This document shows positions 16,618 to 24,700 of a stretch of DNA of 64,000 bases, one piece after another. A program made the position numbers and the translations under genes. The notes below the pieces were generated by a model that searched no databases, was not told the origin of the DNA, and saw only the letters and a list, made by a program, of their open reading frames with translations. Source of the stretch: Flavobacterium flevense (lineage in GTDB: Bacteria > Bacteroidota > Bacteroidia > Flavobacteriales > Flavobacteriaceae). Each line of letters starts with the position of its first letter. Positions within the stretch are counted from its first letter, which is position 1. Where the stretch lies: positions 310,001-374,000 of the forward strand of contig NZ_FRCC01000003.1 in assembly GCF_900142775.1 (NCBI RefSeq). Direction: 5' to 3'.

Positions 16618-17718
16618 ATGAGAAATATAATTACACAATTTTCAAGGTTATTTGTTGGAATTTTATTTATTATTTCCGGTTTAATTAAGCTGAATGATCC
16701 GGTAGGTTTCTCCTATAAGTTAGCCGAATATTTTAGTGAACCTGTTTTTAATCTGCCATTTTTAGTGCCGTTTAGTTTACCATTAGCCTTATTTTTAGTA
16801 ATTATTGAAGTGCTTTTAGGTATTATGTTGCTCATTGGTTACAAATCAAAATTCACGATTTGGAGCCTTTTACTGATGATTGTATTTTTTACTTTTCTGA
16901 CGTTTTATTCGGCTTATTATAATGTAGTTAAAGATTGTGGCTGTTTTGGAGATGCGCTACACCTTACTCCTTGGCAATCCTTCACTAAGGATGTTATTTT
17001 ATTGTTTTTTATCTTTATTTTATTTGCCAATAAAAAATTAGTCAAACCTTTATTTAACAAAGGAATCCAAAATTTAATCACTTCTGTAGGAATGGTTTTG
17101 GCCATTTTTGTGGCGTATCATGTTTTAAATCATTTACCCATAATTGATTTCAGACCTTACAAAGTGGGTACCAATATCCAAAAAGGAATGGAAATTCCCG
17201 AAGGTGCTCCACAAGCAGTCGTAGAAATGATTTTTATTTACAAAGTGAATGGTGTCAATAAGGAATTTACTGAAAAAGACCTGATGAATATTCCCGAAGG
17301 AGCTGAGTTTGTTGACCGCAAAGATAAAGTGATATCCGAAGGTTACGTTCCTCCTATTCATGATTTTACAATGATGAAAGACGGTTCTGATTACAAAGAA
17401 GAATTGCTGCAAGAACCAAAATTACTAATGTTAGTAACGTATGATTTAACGAAATCGGATGTTGATGGAATGCAAAAATTAGAAACATTATATAAAGATG
17501 CTACTGCTAAAGGCTACAAAGTTATAGGAATGACTAATTCATCAGAAGAAGAAATTCAAAAAGCACAAAAAACATACAACCTGAAATTTGACTTTTATAC
17601 CTGCGATGCTATTGCTTTAAAAACAATAGAAAGAGCTAATCCAAGTATTGTAATTTTAGAAAAAGGAACTGTAAAACAAAAAATGCATTATAACGATATT
17701 CAGGATTTAAAATTATAA
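16618..17718 (+). CDS. BT_3928-family membrane protein (DoxX/MauE-like)
   Basis: A 366-aa protein. The N-terminal ~150 residues form four to five helices of the DoxX/MauE type (ILFIISGLIKLNDPVGFSYK, then KDCGCFGDALHLTPWQS, the cysteine-containing loop of this group). After a fifth helix (~155-170) the C-terminal ~180 residues resemble a thioredoxin-like fold (PKLLMLVTYDLTKSD, NPSIVILEKGTV) without a CxxC. It probably takes part in quinone or disulfide redox chemistry at the membrane; that is inference. ATG 16618 is preferred over an in-frame TTG at 16597 that lies inside the previous gene. Confidence 0.85.
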   Translation: MRNIITQFSRLFVGILFIISGLIKLNDPVGFSYKLAEYFSEPVFNLPFLVPFSLPLALFLVIIEVLLGIMLLIGYKSKFTIWSLLLMIVFFTFLTFYSAYYNVVKDCGCFGDALHLTPWQSFTKDVILLFFIFILFANKKLVKPLFNKGIQNLITSVGMVLAIFVAYHVLNHLPIIDFRPYKVGTNIQKGMEIPEGAPQAVVEMIFIYKVNGVNKEFTEKDLMNIPEGAEFVDRKDKVISEGYVPPIHDFTMMKDGSDYKEELLQEPKLLMLVTYDLTKSDVDGMQKLETLYKDATAKGYKVIGMTNSSEEEIQKAQKTYNLKFDFYTCDAIALKTIERANPSIVILEKGTVKQKMHYNDIQDLKL

Positions 17719-17726
17719 TAAAAAAG

Positions 17727-17764
17727 AAAGCTCATAAAGACTAAATTTAGCATTTATGAGCTTT
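17727..17764 (+). terminator. Intrinsic terminator
   Basis: 12-bp stem AAAGCTCATAAA/TTTATGAGCTTT with a T-tract, just after the membrane protein gene. A weaker hairpin (17785-17792 with 17804-17811) follows. Confidence 0.85.
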
Positions 17765-17969
17765 TTTTATGTTCGAAAAAAGGTAAAAAAGGACTCAAAA
17801 CCGCCTTTTTTGATAGCTGTCTTTGAAGTTTATTTTTTTAAAAAGAAAAAATCATCTTAACTATTACGTTTTCATTTGTATTTTTATAACTCTGAAAGCG
17901 GTTTTTGTTATTTTATTACTGATTTTGTAAAAAACAACAATCAGCAAACAGCAATCAAATTGTTTATTT

Positions 17970-17977
17970 TAACTTTG
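17970..17977 (+). promoter_or_regulatory. -7 box abutting the TlpA-like gene start
   Basis: TAACTTTG (TAnnTTTG) ends 5 nt before the ATG at 17983, predicting a leaderless or near-leaderless mRNA. Confidence 0.45.
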
Positions 17978-17982
17978 TTACA

Positions 17983-18498
17983 ATGAAAAAATTCGAAAAA
18001 ACAATAATCATTCTACTGGCTCTAGTTGTCGTTTCCTGTGCAAAATCAACTGCGCAAAAAACGGAATTTTCTAAAGAAGCCTTATCTGAAACATTATTAT
18101 CAGTTAATGATGAGCAAATTGCTTTTGGAGAAATACTGTCTCAAAACAAAGGAAAAATTACGGTAATTGAAGTTTGGGCTTCCTGGTGTGGAGATTGCGT
18201 AAAAGCGATGCCTAAAATCAAAGAGCTACAAGCAGCACATCCGCAAACTGCTTATGTATTTATTTCAATGGATAAAACCGCTGATAAATGGAAAGCCGGA
18301 ATTGAAAAACACCAACTAAAAGGCACGCATTTTATGGCGAATGACCAAATGAGTGGCGTTTTTGCAAAAGCAATAGATTTAGACTGGATTCCCAGATATA
18401 TCATCATTGATAAAACGGGGAAAATTGTGCTGTATCGCGCTATAGAAACTGATTTTGAAAAAATCAATACTACTTTAAGTCAATTAGAAAAACAATAA
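17983..18498 (+). CDS. TlpA-like thioredoxin-fold lipoprotein
   Basis: A 171-aa envelope protein. SPII signal ALVVVSC (Cys19). The thioredoxin domain spans ~40-168 with redox motif WASWCGDC (Cys69, Cys72), the cis-Pro region LDWIPRYIIIDKTGK and a typical TlpA insertion. It probably reduces or shuffles disulfides in the periplasm, tethered to a membrane. It lies 28 bp before tpiA and may be co-transcribed with it, although the functions are unrelated. Confidence 0.9.
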   Translation: MKKFEKTIIILLALVVVSCAKSTAQKTEFSKEALSETLLSVNDEQIAFGEILSQNKGKITVIEVWASWCGDCVKAMPKIKELQAAHPQTAYVFISMDKTADKWKAGIEKHQLKGTHFMANDQMSGVFAKAIDLDWIPRYIIIDKTGKIVLYRAIETDFEKINTTLSQLEKQ

Positions 18499-18526
18499 AA
18501 TAAAATTCAAATATAACACTACTAAA

Positions 18527-19279
18527 ATGAGAAAAAAGATTGTAGCAGGAAACTGGAAAATGCACAAAAATGCAGCACAAACTAGCGAATTATTAGCAGA
18601 ATTAATTGCTAAAGTACCTTCTGAAACGACAGCACAAGTAATTGTTGCGCCAACATTTGTAAACCTGGCTGCTGCTGTAAATCAATTAAAAGGAACTAAC
18701 ATTAGTGTTGCTGCACAAAACGTTCACCAGACAGAAAGTGGTGCTTTTACAGGAGAAATTTCTGCTGATATGTTAACGGGAGTTGGTGTAAACACAGTGA
18801 TTTTAGGACATTCTGAGCGTAGAGCTATTTTTAACGAAACTGACGCTCTTATTGCTGATAAAGTAAACACTGCTTTAAAACACGATATGACCGTTATTTT
18901 TTGCTTTGGCGAAGAATTAAAAGACCGTCAATCTGACAATCACTTTAATATTGTTGAAAACCAATTGAAAGATGGTTTGTTCCAAATTGATGCTAAATCA
19001 TGGGAAAAAGTTGTTTTAGCTTACGAACCGGTTTGGGCTATTGGAACAGGCGAAACTGCTTCTCCGGAACAAGCACAGGAAATGCACGAATTCATCAGAG
19101 AAACAGTTCTTAAAGCTTACGGAAAAGAAATTGCTGAGAATGTAACTATTCTTTACGGAGGTTCTGTAAAACCGGATAATGCTAAAGAAATTTTTGGAAA
19201 ACCAGATGTAGACGGTGGTCTTATTGGTGGAGCTGCTTTAAAAGCGGATGATTTTATTGCAATTGTAACAGCTATCTAA
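18527..19279 (+). CDS. tpiA: Triosephosphate isomerase
   Basis: A 250-aa (beta/alpha)8 glycolytic enzyme interconverting dihydroxyacetone phosphate and glyceraldehyde 3-phosphate. All active-site signatures are present: Lys in AGNWKMHKN, His in ILGHSERR, Glu in AYEPVWAIGTG, the mobile loop GTGETASPEQA, and phosphate-binding YGGSVKPDN and GGLIGGAAL. Full length. A strong terminator follows. Confidence 0.98.
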   Translation: MRKKIVAGNWKMHKNAAQTSELLAELIAKVPSETTAQVIVAPTFVNLAAAVNQLKGTNISVAAQNVHQTESGAFTGEISADMLTGVGVNTVILGHSERRAIFNETDALIADKVNTALKHDMTVIFCFGEELKDRQSDNHFNIVENQLKDGLFQIDAKSWEKVVLAYEPVWAIGTGETASPEQAQEMHEFIRETVLKAYGKEIAENVTILYGGSVKPDNAKEIFGKPDVDGGLIGGAALKADDFIAIVTAI

Positions 19280-19301
19280 AAAAACATTTTTATATAATTC
19301 T

Positions 19302-19331
19302 AAAAAGCGATAATTCATTTTATCGCTTTTT
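19302..19331 (+). terminator. Intrinsic terminator of tpiA
   Basis: 12-bp stem AAAAAGCGATAA/TTATCGCTTTTT, 6-nt loop and T-tract, 22 bp after the tpiA stop. Confidence 0.9.
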
Positions 19332-19516
19332 TTATATCCGTTTCTTAGGAAAAAACAGCATCGACACGAATGCAGCAATTAAATTATATCTTTCTCCAAT
19401 CTATAAAAAACTTACTGAATTACAATTACTTAAATCTATTGTTGATGAGAGAAATTAGCGAATTAGTGGCTAAAAATAATTACTTCACAAAGCGAGCACT
19501 CCTAAAAGAGAAATAC

Positions 19517-19524
19517 TACCTTTG
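19517..19524 (+). promoter_or_regulatory. -7 box of prmA
   Basis: TACCTTTG (TAnnTTTG), 18 nt before the ATG at 19543. An in-frame TTG at 19522 is part of the box. Confidence 0.6.
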
Positions 19525-19542
19525 CAAAAAATTAAATCCATT

Positions 19543-20376
19543 ATGTCAAATATTTATATCGCCTACCATTTTAGCATTGAACCAAAAGAACTGGGTTCTG
19601 AAATTTTAATTGCCGAATTAGGCGAACTTGCTTTCGAAAGTTTCACTGAAACCGAAAAAGGAATTTCGGCTTTTGTTCAAAAAGATTTATGGGACGAAAT
19701 GATTCTTGACAATGTGAATATTCTGCATTCAGAGGAATTCGAAATCGATTATACTTTTGAAGAAATCGATCAGGTCAACTGGAATGAGGAATGGGAAAAG
19801 AATTTTGAACCTATTGATGTAGATGGAAGATGCCATGTAAGAGCTCCGTTTCACCCTAAAACGGATGCTGAGTTTGATATTTTAATTGAACCAAAAATGA
19901 GTTTTGGTACAGGACATCATGAAACGACTCACATGATGATTCAGCATTTATTAGAAATTGATGTTACCGGTATGAAAACCTTAGACATGGGTTGCGGAAC
20001 AGCTATTTTGGCTATTCTTGCCGAAATGAAGGGTGCTCAGCCTATTGATGCTATCGATATTGACAACTGGTGTTATTTGAATTCTATTGAAAATGCAGAG
20101 CGTAATAATTGTAAAAACATTAGTGTTTATGAAGGTGATGCTTCTTTATTAAAAGATAAAAAATACGACTTGATTATCGCTAACATCAACAGAAACATTT
20201 TGTTGAACGATATGCAAGCCTATGTAAATTGTCTGAATCCAAAGGGAACTTTGCTATTAAGCGGTTTTTACACAGAAGACATTCCTTTTATCGATGCTTC
20301 CTGTACAGAAAATGGCTTAACTTATGTTAAAAAATTCGAAAGAAACAATTGGGTTTCACTAAAATACGTAAATTAG
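19543..20376 (+). CDS. prmA: Ribosomal protein L11 methyltransferase
   Basis: A 277-aa SAM-dependent methyltransferase that trimethylates ribosomal protein L11. Motifs: FGTGHHETTHMMI, the Rossmann SAM loop LDMGCGTAILAI (~147-158), IDAIDIDNWC, and the catalytic NPPY-like position read as IIANINRN, as in PrmA. The N-terminal ~120 residues form the L11-recognition domain (EIDQVNWNEEWEKNFEP). ATG 19543 is chosen because the upstream TTG is inside the -7 box. clpS follows after 44 bp and may be co-transcribed. Confidence 0.95.
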   Translation: MSNIYIAYHFSIEPKELGSEILIAELGELAFESFTETEKGISAFVQKDLWDEMILDNVNILHSEEFEIDYTFEEIDQVNWNEEWEKNFEPIDVDGRCHVRAPFHPKTDAEFDILIEPKMSFGTGHHETTHMMIQHLLEIDVTGMKTLDMGCGTAILAILAEMKGAQPIDAIDIDNWCYLNSIENAERNNCKNISVYEGDASLLKDKKYDLIIANINRNILLNDMQAYVNCLNPKGTLLLSGFYTEDIPFIDASCTENGLTYVKKFERNNWVSLKYVN

Positions 20377-20420
20377 TATCCTGTTTATTATCAAATAATT
20401 AAAGTACAAAAAATAACATA

Positions 20421-20696
20421 ATGAGTACTAAAGAAAAAATTAGAGAAAGAGTAAGCGTACAAGAAGTTACAGCCAGGAATAACGAAATAATTGTTTACAA
20501 TGATGATGTAAACACGTTTGATCACGTAATTGAAACTCTGATGCGTGTTTGTGAACATACAGCAGAACAAGCTGAACAATGTTCGCTAATTATTCACTAC
20601 AATGGAAAATGCACCGTAAAAACAGGACTGATTGCCAAATTAAAACCGCAGTGTACCCAGCTTTTAGAAGCAGGTTTAAGCGCCGAAATAATTTAA
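20421..20696 (+). CDS. clpS: ATP-dependent Clp protease adaptor ClpS
   Basis: A 91-aa adaptor that delivers N-degron substrates to the ClpAP/ClpCP-type protease. Signature residues are seen: VYNDDVNTFDHVIETLMRV (the NDDxNTF N-end-rule pocket) and C-terminal TGLIAKLKPQCTQLL. The flexible N-terminal tail precedes residue ~22. Normal length. A terminator begins 27 bp after the stop. Confidence 0.95.
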   Translation: MSTKEKIRERVSVQEVTARNNEIIVYNDDVNTFDHVIETLMRVCEHTAEQAEQCSLIIHYNGKCTVKTGLIAKLKPQCTQLLEAGLSAEII

Positions 20697-20722
20697 TAAA
20701 CTACAAAATTTACCCAATTTTT

Positions 20723-20748
20723 AAAGCATTCGTCACGGCGAATGCTTT
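20723..20748 (+). terminator. Intrinsic terminator of clpS
   Basis: 10-bp stem AAAGCATTCG/CGAATGCTTT, 6-nt loop, T-tract. Confidence 0.9.
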
Positions 20749-20767
20749 TTTTATAGCACTTTTTTTT

Positions 20768-20833
20768 ACCATGAAGTTAATTAATAAAATTTAGGATTAT
20801 AGTGTTCTTAAATTTCTTAATTAACTTCATGGT
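20768..20833. repeat. Long intergenic inverted repeat (ACCATGAAGTTAATTAA)
   Basis: Left arm 20768-20793 and right arm 20809-20833 share a perfect 17-bp end (ACCATGAAGTTAATTAA) and then pair with small mismatches. It lies between clpS and the convergent YeeE pair. It resembles the ordinary intergenic repeats of Flavobacterium. Confidence 0.65.
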
Positions 20834-20875
20834 TTAAACCTTTTTTATTTCAGACAATTAGCTGTAAATCGTTTT

Positions 20876-21289
20876 TTAATGAGGTAATTTATTTTTTAAA
20901 ACGCCATATAAAAAAGTCCCCAGTACAGCTCCTAAAAGCACTACAATAACACTAATAAAACCTGATCCAATCAAAATAAATATGGGTCCGGGACAAGAAC
21001 CCGCCAAAGCCCATCCTAATCCAAAAATTAGTCCGCCTAAAAGATAGCGAGCAATAGAATGTTCTTTATTTGGAATAGATATTGGAGTCCCTGAATAATC
21101 TTTTAAATGGAATCTTTTTATAATTTGGATACCAATAATTCCCGTTAAAACAGCAACCATAATAATTCCGTACATGTGAAAAGACTGAAACTGGAACATT
21201 TCATAAATTCGGTACCAGGAAACTGCTTCTGATTTGGTTAATACGATTCCGAAAACAAATCCAACCAAAATAAATTTTATTAATTTCAT
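20876..21289 (-). CDS. YeeE/YedE-type sulfur transporter, short half
   Basis: A 137-aa membrane protein with four hydrophobic segments. LGGLIFGLGWALAGSCPGP carries the conserved Cys of the YeeE/YedE fold. Family members move thiosulfate or related sulfur compounds. The ATG at 21289 (MKLIKFILVGFVFG) is chosen; a frame extension to 21355 adds a polar stretch unlike the family. It lies downstream of the other half (21384-21941) and the two probably form one transporter. Confidence 0.85.
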   Translation of the reverse strand: MKLIKFILVGFVFGIVLTKSEAVSWYRIYEMFQFQSFHMYGIIMVAVLTGIIGIQIIKRFHLKDYSGTPISIPNKEHSIARYLLGGLIFGLGWALAGSCPGPIFILIGSGFISVIVVLLGAVLGTFLYGVLKNKLPH

Positions 21290-21383
21290 ATTTAAATATT
21301 TATTGTTTTTTATAGGTAATATGTAATTCGCATATAACCAATTGGTAATTTTCAACCCATTTTAGTTTATACTCATTTCATAT

Positions 21384-21941
21384 TTATACAATTAAAGGTA
21401 AAATAAAATGAGCCATAATTAATCCGCCAATGAAAAACCCAATTACGGCTATTAAAGAAGGAAGTTGCAAATTACTCAATCCTGAAATAGCGTGTCCTGA
21501 GGTACATCCACCAGCATAACGCGATCCGAAACCAATCAATATTCCGCCAATAATCAAGATTAAAATCGCCTTTGGAGACTCAAAAACCTGGTTCGAAAAC
21601 AAAGCATCCGGCATTAATTTTCCTTGTGGAGCATCAATGTTCATTGCTTGAAGAAACTCAATTGTTTCCGGATTTATCGAAACATTAGAAGGATCGCTTA
21701 AATAATTTGTGGCTACAAAACCTCCTAGCATCGCTCCGGCAACTACCGCAAGATTCCAGCGTTGTGATTTCCAGTCAAAATTAAAAAAAGATACTTTTTT
21801 TCCGGCTCCGGCCAGACTGCACAGGGTCCTCAAATTAGAAGACATTCCAAACGATTTCCCAAAATAAATTAAAATCAGCATTACTAAGCCAATTATAAAA
21901 CCTGAAATGTACCAAGACCAGGTATGATAAATTATTTCCAT
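21384..21941 (-). CDS. YeeE/YedE-type sulfur transporter, long half
   Basis: A 185-aa membrane protein with about five helices. It carries the family motifs MLGGFVA and GGILIGFGSRYAGGCTSGHA, where the Cys is the presumed sulfur-handling residue. In single-chain YeeE/TsuA transporters both halves are fused; here they are separate adjacent genes, as is common in Bacteroidota. No rhodanese, sulfurtransferase or MBL-fold sulfur dioxygenase gene lies beside them. A -7 box TAACTTTG lies at 21958-21965. Confidence 0.88.
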   Translation of the reverse strand: MEIIYHTWSWYISGFIIGLVMLILIYFGKSFGMSSNLRTLCSLAGAGKKVSFFNFDWKSQRWNLAVVAGAMLGGFVATNYLSDPSNVSINPETIEFLQAMNIDAPQGKLMPDALFSNQVFESPKAILILIIGGILIGFGSRYAGGCTSGHAISGLSNLQLPSLIAVIGFFIGGLIMAHFILPLIV

Positions 21942-21957
21942 ATTTTTATTTTTTTGA

Positions 21958-21965
21958 CAAAGTTA
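21958..21965 (-). promoter_or_regulatory. -7 box of the YeeE pair
   Basis: Minus-strand TAACTTTG, 16 nt before the ATG at 21941. Confidence 0.5.
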
Positions 21966-22068
21966 AACAGTATGTTTTGCAGGGAGTGTGAGAAATGTTA
22001 CAGAAGCTCAAAATAATGCTACTTTTTAAAAAAACACAAAAAGGTAGTATAAACTTTAAAGTTCTGAA

Positions 22069-22076
22069 TATCTTTG
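22069..22076 (+). promoter_or_regulatory. -7 box of the small lipoprotein gene
   Basis: TATCTTTG (TAnnTTTG), 45 nt before the ATG at 22122. An in-frame TTG at 22074 is part of the box and is not a start. Confidence 0.55.
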
Positions 22077-22121
22077 TATCACTATTATAAACAACCCACT
22101 ATTTCTAAATTAATTCATTTT

Positions 22122-22643
22122 ATGAAATTACAATTAATAACTAATTTGCGTAAAAAAGTTTTGGAAAATAAAAAACTCATCCTTTTTATAATTTCTAAGA
22201 AAATAATAGTTGCAATTGTTTTAATGTTCTTAAGCGGTTCTTGTATCAGTACAAAATCGACGTTGAAAAACGTAGATGATAATGCTCCTGTTCCCCGACT
22301 TTCAAAAAACAATACTTTTATCATTACAGAATATAGTAAAGATAAAAAGTACGGGTACAATAAAGATTATCCCATCAATATATTTTATTACAACACCTAT
22401 AATGAGCAATTAAACGAAGAACGTTTTTTAAATGCTCTGGCTGGTCCTAAAGGCGAGAAAATCAGCTATACTAAAATAGAGACCTGTTGTCCTTTTCCTT
22501 CTAAAAGAACAGCTATGGGTGCAGGATTTCTTAATATTTATGAAATTCGCTGGGAAGGTCAAAAAAAACCAATTCTTTTATATTTAAACATCTATGAAAA
22601 GGGATATTTAAAATGCCCTGTGGGTTTAAGTATAAAAAAATAG
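22122..22643 (+). CDS. Small lipoprotein of unknown function upstream of kdsA
   Basis: A 173-aa protein. The N-terminus is long and basic before a hydrophobic stretch and lipobox (FLSGSC, Cys41). A shorter true start further in is possible, but no ATG directly precedes the lipobox. The mature part has NTFIITEYSKDKKYGY, LNALAGPKGEKI, a Cys pair in ETCCPFPSKR and YLNIYEKGYLKCPVG. It matches small flavobacterial proteins that I recall being labelled as 2-dehydro-3-deoxyphosphooctonate aldolase. That label is certainly wrong, since the real KdsA is the next gene. Function unknown. Confidence 0.75.
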   Translation: MKLQLITNLRKKVLENKKLILFIISKKIIVAIVLMFLSGSCISTKSTLKNVDDNAPVPRLSKNNTFIITEYSKDKKYGYNKDYPINIFYYNTYNEQLNEERFLNALAGPKGEKISYTKIETCCPFPSKRTAMGAGFLNIYEIRWEGQKKPILLYLNIYEKGYLKCPVGLSIKK

Positions 22644-22734
22644 TAAAAACAATAAGTGCTCTTTACAACAAGAACAAACAGCTGATTTTAATTAAAAAAA
22701 TCACAAAATCAACTCTTAAATCGCAAATCATAAC

Positions 22735-22742
22735 TACATTTG
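22735..22742 (+). promoter_or_regulatory. -7 box of kdsA
   Basis: TACATTTG (TAnnTTTG), 18 nt before the kdsA ATG, suggesting kdsA has its own promoter apart from the lipoprotein gene. Confidence 0.5.
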
Positions 22743-22760
22743 CACTACTAAATATTACCC

Positions 22761-23579
22761 ATGAACATACACGATATTCCTAAAATTAAGCATACAGAAA
22801 GTGGTAATTTCTTTTTGCTTTCAGGGCCTTGTGCCATCGAAGGAGAAGAAATGGCAATGCGTATTGCTGAAAAAATTGTTAGCATTACTGATAAACTACA
22901 AATTCCTTACGTTTTTAAAGGTTCTTTTAAAAAAGCAAATCGTTCCCGAATTGACAGTTTTTCCGGAATAGGTGACGAAAAAGCATTAAAAATTCTTCGA
23001 AAAGTATCCGAAACATTTGATGTTCCTACTGTAACTGATATCCACACTAATGAAGATGCTGATATGGCAGCTCAATATGTAGATGTTTTACAAATTCCTG
23101 CTTTTTTAGTTCGTCAAACTGATTTAGTTGTGGCTGCAGCCAATACAGGAAAAGTTGTCAATCTAAAAAAAGGACAGTTTATGAGTCCTGAAAGCATGAA
23201 ACATGCCGTTCAAAAAGTATTGGATTGTAACAATCAAAATGTAATGGTTACGGATCGTGGAACTATGTTTGGCTATCAGGATATGATCGTTGATTTTAGA
23301 GGAATCCCTACTATGCAACAATATGCTTCGACCGTACTTGATGTTACTCATTCCCTGCAACAACCCAATCAAACTGCGGGAGTAACCGGCGGAAGACCAG
23401 ACATGATTGAAACAGTTGCTAAAGCGGGTATCGCCGTTGGGGTTGATGGAATTTTTATAGAAACTCATTTTGATCCGGCAAACGCTAAAAGTGACGGAGC
23501 TAACATGCTTCATCTGGATTATTTTGAGGATTTAATGACTAAACTGGTAGCCATTAGAAAAACCATCAACAACTTCTAA
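22761..23579 (+). CDS. kdsA: 3-deoxy-8-phosphooctulonate (KDO-8-P) synthase
   Basis: A 272-aa TIM-barrel enzyme condensing arabinose 5-phosphate with phosphoenolpyruvate for the lipopolysaccharide inner core. Signatures: LLSGPCAIEGEE, FKGSFKKANRSRIDSFSG, QIPAFLVRQTDL, VTDRGTMFGYQDM, DVTHSLQQPN and FIETHFDPANAKSDGANML. Full length. A beta-barrel gene begins 21 bp after the stop and is probably co-transcribed. Confidence 0.97.
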   Translation: MNIHDIPKIKHTESGNFFLLSGPCAIEGEEMAMRIAEKIVSITDKLQIPYVFKGSFKKANRSRIDSFSGIGDEKALKILRKVSETFDVPTVTDIHTNEDADMAAQYVDVLQIPAFLVRQTDLVVAAANTGKVVNLKKGQFMSPESMKHAVQKVLDCNNQNVMVTDRGTMFGYQDMIVDFRGIPTMQQYASTVLDVTHSLQQPNQTAGVTGGRPDMIETVAKAGIAVGVDGIFIETHFDPANAKSDGANMLHLDYFEDLMTKLVAIRKTINNF

Positions 23580-23600
23580 TTAATTATTTTTAAAAAAATC

Positions 23601-24461
23601 GTGAAAAAATTATTCGCTGCTGTATTTGCGGCTATCTTATTTGTAACCAATTTAAGTGCTCAGGAAGAAATAAAATTACAAGATAAATATACAGCCCACA
23701 ATAAAGGAAAATTTTTTGTTTCCTGGGGCGGAAACAGAGAAAGTTATACCAAATCAGATGTAACTTTTACCGGAAAGGATTATAATTTTACGGTTAGCAA
23801 CATGGCTGCTCATGACAAACCAAAAGGTTGGAATGTAGATTATGTTAACCCTTCCAGAATGACAATTCCTCAAACTAATTTACGTTTGGGGTATTTTTTT
23901 AATGATCATTACAGTGTGGCTATTGGAGTGGATCATATGAAATATGTAATGACGCAAAATCAAACTGCAAATGTTACAGGAGAAATTAATTTACCGTTAA
24001 CTGCTCCCGGGGCTATTCATAACGGCATATATAACAATACTCCTGTTGATTTTTCGGATATGAGCTTCCTGACTTATGAGCATACTGACGGTTTAAATTA
24101 TGTACATACTGAAGTTTCTCGTTTTGACGATATGTCTAAACTATTTGGACTTCCTAATATAGATAAAGTACAAATTAATTTAACGGAAGGACTTGGTTTT
24201 GGGATTTTGTACCCTAAAACAAATACCAAATTATTAGGAAAAGAACGGCATGATGATTTTCATGTTTCAGGATTTGGAACTTCGATAAAAGCAGGTTTAA
24301 ACATCACCTTTTTTAAGCATTTTTATGTTCAGGGCGAATTAAAAGCAGGATATATTAATATGCAGGATATTCGTACTACAAAAAGTGCTGATGACAAAGC
24401 TTCTCAGGATTTTTTCTTTTTCCAAAGAATTATAGCCTTTGGCGGAATATTTAAAATATAA
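23601..24461 (+). CDS. Outer-membrane beta-barrel protein of unknown function
   Basis: A 286-aa protein starting with GTG, placed 21 bp after kdsA. A signal peptide ends TNLSAQ. The mature part is rich in aromatic, alternating strands (KFFVSWGGNRESY, TNLRLGYFFNDHYSVAIGVDHMKYV, ITFFKHFYVQGELKAGYINM) and ends in a strand terminating FGGIFKI, typical of outer-membrane barrels. I cannot name a substrate. Proximity to kdsA suggests only an envelope role. Confidence 0.8.
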   Translation: MKKLFAAVFAAILFVTNLSAQEEIKLQDKYTAHNKGKFFVSWGGNRESYTKSDVTFTGKDYNFTVSNMAAHDKPKGWNVDYVNPSRMTIPQTNLRLGYFFNDHYSVAIGVDHMKYVMTQNQTANVTGEINLPLTAPGAIHNGIYNNTPVDFSDMSFLTYEHTDGLNYVHTEVSRFDDMSKLFGLPNIDKVQINLTEGLGFGILYPKTNTKLLGKERHDDFHVSGFGTSIKAGLNITFFKHFYVQGELKAGYINMQDIRTTKSADDKASQDFFFFQRIIAFGGIFKI

Positions 24462-24471
24462 AAGAATATAA

Positions 24472-24507
24472 AAAAAGCTGTTTTTCTCCTTGTAAAAACA
24501 GCTTTTT
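24472..24507 (+). terminator. Intrinsic terminator
   Basis: Perfect 14-bp stem AAAAAGCTGTTTTT/AAAAACAGCTTTTT with an 8-nt loop, right after the beta-barrel gene. Confidence 0.9.
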
Positions 24508-24621
24508 CCTTGCATATAAGTTCTTTTTCTTCAAAAAACAACAATTAATACCTGTAGAAAAAACCAATTAATTATCTCACAAAAAAAACCTTAATTTTAG
24601 GGTTTAATTTGGAAAATAATT

Positions 24622-24629
24622 TATTTTTG
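24622..24629 (+). promoter_or_regulatory. -7 box of the PAS kinase gene
   Basis: TATTTTTG (TAnnTTTG), 71 nt before the ATG at 24701. Confidence 0.4.
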
Positions 24630-24700
24630 TATAAAAATTCTCCCCAAGTCTTTTTTTAACCTATTTATTTGTCCTAATACTATTAATTTTTTTTTAGTAA

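Noticed and set aside
19370..19542. Plus-strand frame before prmA starting MQQLNYIFLQSIKNLL
   Set aside because: It overlaps the prmA promoter and start in another frame, has no domain, and has the composition of AT-rich non-coding DNA.
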